Assembly: GCA_016932935.1 (NCBI GenBank)
Contig: JAFGBX010000038.1
Location: 1-41,033, forward strand
DNA: 41,033 nucleotides
From: Promethearchaeota archaeon
GTDB taxonomy: Archaea > Asgardarchaeota > Lokiarchaeia > Sigyniarchaeales > Sigyniarchaeaceae
Reading direction: 5' to 3'
Shown: positions 17,375 through 25,097 of the stretch, one piece after another
Position numbering within the stretch: the stretch's first letter is position 1
Layout of the letters: each line of letters opens with the position of its first letter
Translations under genes and position numbers: made by a program
The notes under the pieces: generated by a model
What the model saw: the letters and a program-made list of their open reading frames with translations, nothing else
The model's database searches: none
Told to the model about the DNA's origin: nothing

Positions 17375-17411
17375 ATGGATCACCATCGACAATAAAAGGT
17401 GCAAGCGAACC

Positions 17412-18263
17412 ATGACTGCGATCGAACTGGGTTTCTTGTCCGCAAACGTCTACAACGGCGTGCCGCTCGAGAAGGCGCTCCAGTCCCTGGCCAAACACGG
17501 CTACACGAGGGTCGAGCTCGGCGCGCAGCCCGGCCACACGCACGTGAAGGCGGAGAAGGTGCTGTCCGGGGGTGCCGGGGAGATCAAGGGCGTCGTGAAG
17601 CAGAACGGCTACGAGATATCGGCCCTCTGCTCCCACGTGAACCACCTCCACCCCGACGAGAAGAAGCGCGAGGAGCTCAACGCGTTCTTCAAGAAGAACA
17701 TCGAAGCCGCGGCCGCGCTCGACGTGTCGTGCCTGACCACGTTCTCTGGCTCGCCGGCCAGCTGGCAGCACCCCGGCAGCGCGGACTGGGGCCTCTTCAA
17801 GGCCGTGTTCGACGACTTGACCGACTTCGCGGGGCAGCACGGCTGCAAGCTCGCCATCGAGGTGCACTTCGGCTCCATGACCTACAACGTGAAGACTATG
17901 AGGAAGATGTTCGAGACCGTCCCCGCCAAGAACCTCGGCCTGAACTTCGACCCCTCCCACTTCATCTGGCAGCTCATCGACGCGCAAGCAGCGGCGGAGG
18001 AGTTCCCGGCCCGCATCTTCCACACGCACGCCAAGGACGTCAAGGTGTTCCCGGACAAGCTCAGGGTCTGCGGGGTGAACGACCGCTCCTACTACTCGCA
18101 GCGCATGCCCGGGTGGGGCGACTTCGACTGGAAGCGCTTCATCCTCTTCTTGATGGCCCAGACCGATTGCGACGTGCTGAGCGTGGAGCACGAGGATCCC
18201 ATGTTCGTCGGCGAGATCGGCTTCGTGAAGGCCGCGGAGTTCTTGCGCCCTCTCTTGATTTGA
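17412..18263 (+). CDS. Sugar phosphate isomerase/epimerase (TIM barrel)
   Basis: This 283-residue protein belongs to the xylose-isomerase-like/AP-endonuclease-2 TIM-barrel superfamily. Likely metal ligands are Glu150 (IEVHFGS), Asp180 (NFDPSH), His204 or His206 (FHTHAKD) and Glu259 (SVEHED), the expected order for a divalent-metal epimerase or isomerase. It would interconvert or dehydrate a small sugar in the cytosol; the sugar is not predictable. The ATG at 17412 is preferred over an upstream TTG (17367), because the barrel's first strand begins directly after it and AAGGTG lies 10 nt upstream. It is probably co-transcribed with the TIM-barrel gene 46 nt downstream. Confidence 0.85.
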   Translation: MTAIELGFLSANVYNGVPLEKALQSLAKHGYTRVELGAQPGHTHVKAEKVLSGGAGEIKGVVKQNGYEISALCSHVNHLHPDEKKREELNAFFKKNIEAAAALDVSCLTTFSGSPASWQHPGSADWGLFKAVFDDLTDFAGQHGCKLAIEVHFGSMTYNVKTMRKMFETVPAKNLGLNFDPSHFIWQLIDAQAAAEEFPARIFHTHAKDVKVFPDKLRVCGVNDRSYYSQRMPGWGDFDWKRFILFLMAQTDCDVLSVEHEDPMFVGEIGFVKAAEFLRPLLI

Positions 18264-18309
18264 TCTGCCACGTTTTCTCTCCATATTGTGATCGCCGAGG
18301 TGCTGGAAG

Positions 18310-19398
18310 TTGGGCCGCTCCAAGAACAAGAAGGCGCTGCGCTGGTGCGGCTGGCTCGTCGGGATCTCGTATTGCGCGCCACAACCGGGCGGGGTTACGC
18401 ACGACCACTTGCACCATCTCTTGGAGGAGATGGCATCCCACGGGATGAACTACCTCAGCTTGATGATGCAGAGCTACGCCTACTTCGACCCGGAGCACGA
18501 CGGGTACGCGTGGCCGGTTTCGAACCCCAGGCTCGCCGGATACATCGACGAGAGGAACATCAATGCCAAGCGGGAGTCCGAGTTCGTCTCGAGGGTTCTG
18601 CATGAGGCCGAACGACGCGGGGTCGCCGTGGAGATGACGCTCAACTGGGGGATCTGGAACAACGCCAGGATCGCCAAGACCTACCCCGACGCGTGCCTCC
18701 AGCACGGCAAGGATGGGCGCCCGCTGGCGGGCTCTCTCCACTGTCCGGACTCGCCGGGGGCGTGGCGGCTCGGCCTCGACGAAGTGGACGACCTTTTGTC
18801 GTTCTATGGCAAGTACCCGGCTTTGAAGCGTTTCGCCTTCGAGCGGATCAGCTACGCCGGGCGTGCCGGCTGCTATTGCCCGTACACCAGGGCCGCGTGT
18901 TCCCCAAAGCACGCGAAGCCGCTGGAACGAATGCCCACCGCCGAGATGGTTCGCTGGAAGGCGGAGAACATCGGGCGGAAGATCACCGAGTTCACTTCCT
19001 TCATCAAGGCAAGGTTTCCCCGCGTAGAGGTCGGTTGTTCCACAGTCGGGAACCCGCATTGGGGGCACGACCCTGCCAGGTTCAGCGAGTGGGGAATCGA
19101 TTACGTCCAACCCCACACGATCCAGTTCAAAACGGGCAAGCGGCAGCTCCACCGCACTTGGGCACACCTCTCGCCGAACCCGATGGTACTCCACTTCGAC
19201 TTGCGGGATCGGGCTCCCCAAAACTATCCCATTTGGCAGAAGACCCCCAAGATAATCAAGCAGGTTCTCTCGTGGGTGCGGAACGCACCGTGCCAGCACA
19301 TCGATGGCATCGTCTTCTTCAACGAGCCCGTGGTCTCCCCGCAGAACCGACAGGCGATGTACGACGCTCTCGAGGCGGGCTTCCATGTCGGGGAGTGA
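18310..19398 (+). CDS. TIM-barrel protein, glycosidase-like, family not recognised
   Basis: No exact family is recognised for this 362-residue protein. Its layout suggests a TIM barrel of the glycosidase type: an early helix-strand (HHLLEEMASHGMNYLSLMMQ), long loops rich in Trp, Tyr and Asp, the strand VAVEMTLNWGIWNN, and the C-terminal motif FFNEPV, similar to the NEP acid/base motif of clan GH-A. A cysteine cluster (CYCPYTRAAC, near residues 196-205) may bind metal or stabilise a loop. No signal peptide is present. The TTG start is supported by GAGGTG (18297-18302) seven nt upstream. It probably forms an operon with the isomerase before it, and possibly the TPR gene 81 nt after it. Confidence 0.68.
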   Translation: MGRSKNKKALRWCGWLVGISYCAPQPGGVTHDHLHHLLEEMASHGMNYLSLMMQSYAYFDPEHDGYAWPVSNPRLAGYIDERNINAKRESEFVSRVLHEAERRGVAVEMTLNWGIWNNARIAKTYPDACLQHGKDGRPLAGSLHCPDSPGAWRLGLDEVDDLLSFYGKYPALKRFAFERISYAGRAGCYCPYTRAACSPKHAKPLERMPTAEMVRWKAENIGRKITEFTSFIKARFPRVEVGCSTVGNPHWGHDPARFSEWGIDYVQPHTIQFKTGKRQLHRTWAHLSPNPMVLHFDLRDRAPQNYPIWQKTPKIIKQVLSWVRNAPCQHIDGIVFFNEPVVSPQNRQAMYDALEAGFHVGE

Positions 19399-19479
19399 TG
19401 CACGGGTGATCGGCCGGTGCAAAGGTTTTCCCGCGATCGCCGACGTGTAACCCTTGACTGACGGAGGTGGCGCCCAGCA

Positions 19480-20688
19480 GTGAATCAGAATCCCGGTGAC
19501 GACCCGCGAGACGAGCAGATCTTGCTAAGGCACGTTCGAAAGTATGAGGCGGCCTTTGCCAGCAGAGGGGCCGATCTGGAAAGCTTGATGCAAGCTTACA
19601 GCAGTTTAGGTAACTTTTATCAGCTCTCTGGTCGTTTAAACGAGGCGGAGGCTACGTACAACCAGGCAATCGAGTTCAAGAAGACGCGTGCCGCGGAGAT
19701 AAGCTACGACGGCGTCTTGCTCGTGGTCAGCTCGATCCACACGGAGCTCGGCATCGTCCATCGCAAGCGCGACGAATTCGCCGCCATGGTGCCGTGCTTC
19801 GAGGCCGCCCTTGAGATAACGAAGAGGCTGGCCGCAAGCTCGCCAGATGAGTACAAGCCCCGACTCGCGGAGTCCTGGAACAACCTCGGCACCGCGCTCC
19901 GCAAGGTCGGGAAGCACGACGATGCATGGAAGGCGTACCAGACCGCCCTCGAGTTGCGAAATGGGCTTGCCGTACCGGGAAATCCCGATAGGTATCACGA
20001 CCTCGCCAATACCCAGGCAAACATCGGGACGCTGCTCCGCGAGCAGGGCAAGCTAGAGGAATCGAAGGCCGCCTTCGAGGCCGCCGTCGAGGCACACCAA
20101 AAGATCCCCGCGGGCGAGGCCAAACCGTTCATGGCAACCCGCGCCAACTTGTTCAACAGCCTCGGGGTCGTGAAGAACGACCTGGAGGACTTTGCCGGGG
20201 CCATCGAGTATTATAAGAAGGCATTGGCGGTGTACGAGCGCTCGATCGGCGAGAAGGCCGCGTCCCGCGTGCCCGAGATGGCGATGGTCTGCAACAACAT
20301 CGCGAGCGCCTACAAGAGCGCTGGCCAGCTCGACGCCGCCGAGCAAGCCTTCTTGAAGAGTTACGAGCTGTACAAGGGCCTGGTACAAGAGGAACCCCAC
20401 GTCTACTCGCGGTTCCTCAAGGTCGCCATGGAGAACCTCCGGATCTTCTACTCGCAAGTTGGAAAGCAAGAAAGCGGCTTGAGACTGGTCAAGGACACGC
20501 TGGAATTCATACAACAGGTCGCGGGCGTCGTGGACGGGAAGATCGAGGCCGTGAAGGGGAAGATAGACGAGCAGCTCAAGCTCCAGGCAGCGAATGCCCC
20601 GAAGAAGGTAGGCAGGAATGACCCGTGCCCGTGCGGGAGCGGGAAGAAGTACAAGAGGTGCTGCTTGCCGAAGGGACGCAACTCATAG
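19480..20688 (+). CDS. TPR-repeat protein with C-terminal SEC-C zinc motif
   Basis: This 402-residue cytosolic protein has about seven TPR-like helix pairs over residues 20-350 (for example LGTALRKVGKHDDAWKAYQ and LGVVKNDLEDFAGAIEYYKK). A short linker leads to a SEC-C motif at the end, with Cys383, Cys385, Cys394 and Cys395 in the form CPCGSGKKYKRCC. SEC-C motifs bind zinc and occur at the end of SecA and in many proteins of unknown role. The TPRs imply protein binding. The GTG start has a GGAGGTG Shine-Dalgarno (19463-19469) 10 nt upstream. The gene converges on KDG kinase with 13 bp between stop codons. Confidence 0.86.
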   Translation: MNQNPGDDPRDEQILLRHVRKYEAAFASRGADLESLMQAYSSLGNFYQLSGRLNEAEATYNQAIEFKKTRAAEISYDGVLLVVSSIHTELGIVHRKRDEFAAMVPCFEAALEITKRLAASSPDEYKPRLAESWNNLGTALRKVGKHDDAWKAYQTALELRNGLAVPGNPDRYHDLANTQANIGTLLREQGKLEESKAAFEAAVEAHQKIPAGEAKPFMATRANLFNSLGVVKNDLEDFAGAIEYYKKALAVYERSIGEKAASRVPEMAMVCNNIASAYKSAGQLDAAEQAFLKSYELYKGLVQEEPHVYSRFLKVAMENLRIFYSQVGKQESGLRLVKDTLEFIQQVAGVVDGKIEAVKGKIDEQLKLQAANAPKKVGRNDPCPCGSGKKYKRCCLPKGRNS

Positions 20689-20701
20689 CAGCCGCTGGAG
20701 C

Positions 20702-21751
20702 TCACCGCTGCACCCTGCCTGACGAATCCCCCGCCAAGAGCCTCGTCACCTCGTCGACCGAGACGCGGTTGCAGTCCCCGGGGATCGTGTGCTTCAGCGC
20801 CGATGCCGCCACGGCGAACTCGAGCGCGTCTTGCATGTCCATCTTCTTGTAGAGGGCGTAGATCAAGCCGGCAGCGAACGCGTCCCCGCCACCGACCCGG
20901 TCGACGATGTCGGTCAGCTGGTACTTTCGCGAGAGCCGCGCCTTCCCCTCCTTCCGCGAGCTGCACATCGCTGACAAGTCGTTGTGGTCTGCCGAATAAC
21001 TCTCCCGCAGCGTGATGGCGACGAGCTCCACGTTGCTGTGCGCGTCCAGCACTTGCCTCGCCAGTGCCTCGTACTTTTTCGCCGACAGTTCCACGCCGCC
21101 GATCTTCTGATCCAGCTGCATGCCGAGCGAGTTCTGGACGTCCTCCTCGTTCGCCACGACGACGTCCACGTGCGGCATCAGCTGTACCATGACCTCGGGC
21201 GCCTTCTTCCCGTACTTCCACAGGTTCTTGCGGTAGTTCAAGTCGCACGAGACCGTGAGGCCGCGCTCCTTCGCCGCTCCGGCTGCGGCGACCGAAAGCG
21301 CCGCGCAAGACGCGGAGAGCGCCGGGGTGATGCCCGTGACGTGAAACCACCGCGCCCCGGCGAAGACCGCGTCCCAGTCGAAGTCTTCGGGTTTCGCCTC
21401 GGAGATCGACGAGTGCTCGCGGTCGTATGTCACGCTCGACGGCCGGGGGCCGGCGCCGGCCTCCAGGTAGTACGTCCCCACGCGCCTGCCCTGGCGGGCG
21501 ACCTTCGAGGTGTCGATGTTCATAGAACGGAGGAACGCGATCGCGGCGTCGCCTATCGCGTTCTTCGGCAACGCGGTGACGAAGCGCGCCTCGATGCCGA
21601 GATGTGCCAGCGATATGGCCACGTTGGCCTCCCCGCCGCCGAACGTCGCCTCGAGGGCTGGCGATTGGAACAAGCGCTCGTTCCCGGGCGACTTCAGCCT
21701 GACCATGATCTCGCCGAGGGTCACGACCGCCTTCTTTTCCGTTTGAACCAT
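20702..21751 (-). CDS. kdgK: 2-keto-3-deoxygluconate kinase (PfkB family)
   Basis: This 349-residue ribokinase-family protein phosphorylates 2-keto-3-deoxygluconate (KDG) to KDPG with ATP. The N-terminal segment VTLGEIMVRLKSP and the GGGEANVA loop (38-45) are typical of KDG kinases. The PfkB signature with the catalytic base is DRVGGGDAFAAG (284-295, Asp290). It is about 30 residues longer than compact archaeal KDG kinases because of an insert around 215-280. The assignment over other sugar kinases is strengthened by the KDPG aldolase gene directly upstream (25 bp apart), whose product would use KDPG. A GGGGAG Shine-Dalgarno sits six nt before the ATG, within the intergenic gap. Confidence 0.88.
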   Translation of the reverse strand: MVQTEKKAVVTLGEIMVRLKSPGNERLFQSPALEATFGGGEANVAISLAHLGIEARFVTALPKNAIGDAAIAFLRSMNIDTSKVARQGRRVGTYYLEAGAGPRPSSVTYDREHSSISEAKPEDFDWDAVFAGARWFHVTGITPALSASCAALSVAAAGAAKERGLTVSCDLNYRKNLWKYGKKAPEVMVQLMPHVDVVVANEEDVQNSLGMQLDQKIGGVELSAKKYEALARQVLDAHSNVELVAITLRESYSADHNDLSAMCSSRKEGKARLSRKYQLTDIVDRVGGGDAFAAGLIYALYKKMDMQDALEFAVAASALKHTIPGDCNRVSVDEVTRLLAGDSSGRVQR

Positions 21752-21776
21752 TTCATTCTCCCCTTGATGGATCCCG

Positions 21777-22415
21777 TCATTGCTTCAATTCCTTCACGAC
21801 GCCTGATGCCTTGCTGCAGGCGGCGGTGATATCGCCGAATCTCTGCTCCTTGATGAGCTGCTTCGGTGCGAGGAAGCTGCCACCGACTGCCAGGACGTTG
21901 GGAGCGGCGAGGTAATCCTTCAAGTTGGCCAAGGAGATGCCGCCCGTCGGGATGAACCTGAGCTCGGGATACGGCCCCTGCACCGCTTTCAGCCACTTGA
22001 TGCCACCGGACTCCTCGGCGGGGAAGAACTTCAGCGTGTCGAGGCCCATGCCGACCGCGGCCTCGATCCCGAGGGTGGAGTCGACGCCCGGAATGAAGGG
22101 CAAGCCGGCATCGATCGCGACCGCGACCACCCCTTCGTTGAAGCCGGGCGAGACCAGGAACTCCGCACCCGCCCGTATGGCACGCGAGGCCTGCTCCTTG
22201 GTCCGGACCGTGCCCGCTCCATAATGCAGCCCGGTTCCCGCGCCCTTCAACGCGAGCAGCGCGTCTCCCGCGCCCTCCGTCCTGAAGGTGATCTCGATGT
22301 AGTGCACGCCGCCTTCCAGGAGCGAATGCGCTAGAGGTACTGCGGAGGCTGCATCGCCGATCTCCACGACGGCGACGAGCTTGCATCTTTTCAAGTCCTG
22401 AACCAGGGCACTCAT
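21777..22415 (-). CDS. eda: KDPG/KHG aldolase, bacterial Eda type
   Basis: This 212-residue class I aldolase splits 2-keto-3-deoxy-6-phosphogluconate into pyruvate and glyceraldehyde-3-phosphate. Family landmarks are in order: Glu41 in EITFRTE, GAGTV (66-70), SPG (89-91), the Schiff-base Lys129 in LKFFPAE, and PTGGIS near the phosphate site. Length equals that of the bacterial enzyme. Most archaea instead use the unrelated KdgA/DHDPS-type aldolase, so a bacterial origin by transfer is likely. The ATG at 22415 or 22421 could start it; the frame runs farther upstream to 22742, but that part overlaps a divergent gene and has no aldolase features. With kdgK it forms an Entner-Doudoroff entry for uronic acids. 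Confidence 0.9.
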   Translation of the reverse strand: MSALVQDLKRCKLVAVVEIGDAASAVPLAHSLLEGGVHYIEITFRTEGAGDALLALKGAGTGLHYGAGTVRTKEQASRAIRAGAEFLVSPGFNEGVVAVAIDAGLPFIPGVDSTLGIEAAVGMGLDTLKFFPAEESGGIKWLKAVQGPYPELRFIPTGGISLANLKDYLAAPNVLAVGGSFLAPKQLIKEQRFGDITAACSKASGVVKELKQ

Positions 22416-22450
22416 CTGCATCGCCAGTGACGATCGATCTCCAGGGGGAC

Positions 22451-22483
22451 GATATTTAGGTTTCGACTTGGATGTGTTATTAC
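22451..22483. promoter_or_regulatory. Divergent TATA-like elements between eda and the 22507 gene
   Basis: The minus-strand box CCTAAATATC (22451-22460) lies about 35-40 nt before the eda start. The plus-strand box TGTTATTAC (22475-22483) lies 28 nt before the ATG at 22507, the leaderless distance. Confidence 0.38.
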
Positions 22484-22506
22484 CGCCGCAACAAGGGATG
22501 ACGCGA

Positions 22507-24120
22507 ATGAAGACCATCCACTTCGTCATCTGGGCCTCCCCCCTCGCAACCTTCCTCGGCTTTTTCCTCACCCGATGGATCGTTGCAGCCTGGTCCATCG
22601 AGCCAGCTGTCGGTGCTGGTGCCCTCGGGTACGGGTTCCTCGTCGCGGGCTTCTTCGTCTTGCTCGGCTTGCTGGTCAAGCACTCGCTCTTCCAGTTGAT
22701 CTTCTCTATCGCCTTCATCGTCGTCTCGCTCGCCCCGATCACGCTCTACATCGGATGCTACGCGCAGGCCTACACCCTCGCCTTCATGGGAACCGTCTTC
22801 ATGGACGCGGTCGCTGTCTACAACATCGTGGATTGCGCCCGGAAGAAGGGAGGGGCGAGGAACTGGGTTCTGATGCGAAAAGCGTTCTGGGCGGTCTTCA
22901 AGAACAAGGAGGCGAGGGGGATGAAAGCTGCCAGGAAGCGATTGCTGGCCGGCCTGATCGTCCTCACCGGCCTATACGGGAGCATGGGGTTCCTCATCGC
23001 CGCACCCTTCTACGCCGACAAGGCCCCGCGGATCTTCACGATCACGGACGCACAATCGGAGGACTACGAGCTGTTCGTGTACTTCCCGGATTATGCCGCA
23101 ATCAACGACACGATATGCGACATCTTCGACGAGGTGAACGCCACGTTGTCGTTCCCCCTCACCGAGGACAGGTTCGCCGTGGGAGACGCTGGCGGCGACC
23201 TGGCAGCGAATAGAACCGCCTTGTTGAACGCCCGCGGCATCAAGGTCGAGGTGTGGCCACTGTTCGAGTGGGACGAGGGCAGCTACCCGAGCATCAGCGA
23301 GATCGACAGGTGGCCGGTTCTCTACGAGAAGTTCCACAACTGGACGGTCAGGAACGCCATCACGGTCGACTACATGATGTGGGACATCGAATCGGGCGGG
23401 GAGCTGGGGATGGGCAACGGCGACATCGAGGACTGGATCCAGCCGTTCAAGGTGATCGCGGAGCACGGCCGCAACTCGCTGCGCATCAAGCAGCTGGACG
23501 AGGTCTGGGGGGAGTCGCTGGCGACGATCCGCGCCCTCGGCGAACGGTGCCGCGCCGACGGGCACCTCATGGGCACGACCACGCACACGATCATCGAGGA
23601 CCTGTTCGACGGCGACGCGGACGGTCAGAAGTTGTCGGGCCTTCCCGTGTGGGACGCCGCGGACGCGTTCGATTTCATCTCGATGATGGTGTACCGGGGA
23701 TGTGAATGGGGCGGTGAGCCCGCGACGGCCGATTACGTCTACGATTACACGCGCATGAACGCCCTCGTCAACAACCAGCCGGGCGACACGGTGGCGGTCT
23801 GCCTTGGATGCATCAACTACACGCCCTACCCGAACGTGACGAGCGTCGTGAGCGACGTCCACCTGGCCCTCGCCGCTGGCGCGAACATGATCCGGCTGTT
23901 CCAAGCAAACTCGTGGATCAACGGCGTGGGCACCTGGCAGAACCCGAACGGTAACTGGGTCTACGGTGGGCCGGCCCATGGTGTTTCGGGCTTGCGCGAC
24001 CTGCTCCTGGCATGCCGGGTCGGCGGGACGGCCACCTACCAGCCAACGGCTGGGCGGCGACAAGCCTTGCTCTCCAGCGTCGCGTACGACGTCCTGTTCG
24101 ACCTGGGAAAGCCGTTCTGA
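22507..24120 (+). CDS. Five-TM membrane protein with extracellular barrel-like domain
   Basis: No family is recognised for this 537-residue protein. Hydrophobic segments lie at about 5-25, 36-58, 60-82, 84-107 and 146-167. A Lys/Arg-rich loop (108-145) before the last one must be cytosolic, so the large C-terminal domain (168-537) should face outside. That domain carries about six N-x-S/T sequons and reads like a TIM barrel: strands such as IKVEVWPLFEWD, VDYMMWDIES, FDFISMMVYRG and VAVCLGCINY end in acidic or aromatic residues, as in glycosidases. The start at 22507 is chosen from a TATA-like box 28 nt upstream; ATG 22498 is possible. It is divergent from eda and convergent with the CobW gene. 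A surface glycosidase or glycan-binding role is inferred. Confidence 0.62.
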   Translation: MKTIHFVIWASPLATFLGFFLTRWIVAAWSIEPAVGAGALGYGFLVAGFFVLLGLLVKHSLFQLIFSIAFIVVSLAPITLYIGCYAQAYTLAFMGTVFMDAVAVYNIVDCARKKGGARNWVLMRKAFWAVFKNKEARGMKAARKRLLAGLIVLTGLYGSMGFLIAAPFYADKAPRIFTITDAQSEDYELFVYFPDYAAINDTICDIFDEVNATLSFPLTEDRFAVGDAGGDLAANRTALLNARGIKVEVWPLFEWDEGSYPSISEIDRWPVLYEKFHNWTVRNAITVDYMMWDIESGGELGMGNGDIEDWIQPFKVIAEHGRNSLRIKQLDEVWGESLATIRALGERCRADGHLMGTTTHTIIEDLFDGDADGQKLSGLPVWDAADAFDFISMMVYRGCEWGGEPATADYVYDYTRMNALVNNQPGDTVAVCLGCINYTPYPNVTSVVSDVHLALAAGANMIRLFQANSWINGVGTWQNPNGNWVYGGPAHGVSGLRDLLLACRVGGTATYQPTAGRRQALLSSVAYDVLFDLGKPF

Positions 24121-24130
24121 CCCGGACTCG

Positions 24131-25084
24131 TCATCCCACGACCCGCCTCCAGGCGTCCACCAGTTCTACCAGCCTGGACTCGTCCGCGGGGACGAAGATG
24201 CAGACTATCTCGGATCGCTCTCGGGTTACCGGGGAGGGCGAGAACCGCAGCTGGCCGCCCACCGCGTCGACGTGGTACCACCCGCCGTCGAGCCGGCAGA
24301 AGCCCTTGAACCGCAAGATCTTATCCTTGACCGCGTCGTAATAGCTGAGGACTTCATCGCGGGCGAGCGTACGGCTCGATTCCAGGACGAGCTTCCCTGG
24401 CTGGTTCCCCGGCTCGTTCAGGCTCCTGTCCGGACGGGGCACCTCCCCGCCGGCCTCGCCTGGATGGAGCGCCGCTGGCAAGGGGATCGCTGCCCCCGTG
24501 GCATACTCAACGCGGGCGCCCTGGTTGATCCACCGGATCCTCGCGGCGATCGCCTCCTTCTTGGGATCCACGGGCTCCTTGAGCAGGTCCACCTTGTTAA
24601 CGACGACGATGGTCGCTTGCTTGACTTGGCGGTGAACGACGGGGAAGAGGTCGAGCTGGCTGACGAACATCGCTGCGTCGACGAGGCAGATCGTGCCGGC
24701 GTGCGCGAACTCGTGATCCGGGTCGATGTCTGAGGCTATCTTGATGTCGGCCTTGACAGGGGAGGGATCGGCCATGCCGGAGGCCTCGACGACGATGAGG
24801 TCGGGCTTGTGGCCCGCCAGGGCGCGCAGCCCGGCGACGAACTCCCAGTGCCGGCACGAGCAGAAGATCGAGCCGCCGGCCACGCCATGCACCTCCGGGA
24901 CGTTCCCGTGGCCGTGGCCGCGGCTGATCACCTCCGAGTCCACGTTCACGTCGCCGAAATCGTTAACGAGCACCGCGATCCTCCGGCCCCCTTCCGTGGT
25001 GGAGAGGAGGTAGTTGATGAACGTGGTCTTGCCGCTCCCGAAGAAGCCGGTCACGAGATAGACGGGGATGGAGGGCTTCGCCAC
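24131..25084 (-). CDS. CobW/COG0523-type GTPase (metallochaperone-like)
   Basis: This 317-residue G3E-family P-loop GTPase has Walker A GFFGSGKT (13-20), the VNDFGDVNVD segment, the VEASGMADPS switch region and the NKVDLL specificity motif. The C-terminal CobW_C domain ends near residue 317. The usual metal motif CxCC (as GCICC) is replaced by FCSCRH, giving only two Cys plus a possible His. Relatives insert or deliver Zn, Co or Ni, for instance into nitrile hydratase or cobalamin enzymes. The GTG start at 25084 has AAGGTG eight nt upstream, overlapping the heparinase gene's stop, so it is translationally coupled to the surface lyase gene. The frame extends to 25336, but that part is a shadow of the lyase gene. 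Confidence 0.85.
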   Translation of the reverse strand: MAKPSIPVYLVTGFFGSGKTTFINYLLSTTEGGRRIAVLVNDFGDVNVDSEVISRGHGHGNVPEVHGVAGGSIFCSCRHWEFVAGLRALAGHKPDLIVVEASGMADPSPVKADIKIASDIDPDHEFAHAGTICLVDAAMFVSQLDLFPVVHRQVKQATIVVVNKVDLLKEPVDPKKEAIAARIRWINQGARVEYATGAAIPLPAALHPGEAGGEVPRPDRSLNEPGNQPGKLVLESSRTLARDEVLSYYDAVKDKILRFKGFCRLDGGWYHVDAVGGQLRFSPSPVTRERSEIVCIFVPADESRLVELVDAWRRVVG

Positions 25085-25097
25085 GGGTGCTGCACCT

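Noticed and set aside
18139-19422. 427-codon minus-strand frame opposite the TIM-barrel gene
   Set aside because: No recognisable domain, composition of a shadow frame, and it also spans the end of the isomerase gene.
22416-22742. N-terminal extension of the KDPG aldolase frame
   Set aside because: It overlaps the divergent membrane-protein gene, has no aldolase features, and the homologous enzyme begins at the Met at 22415.
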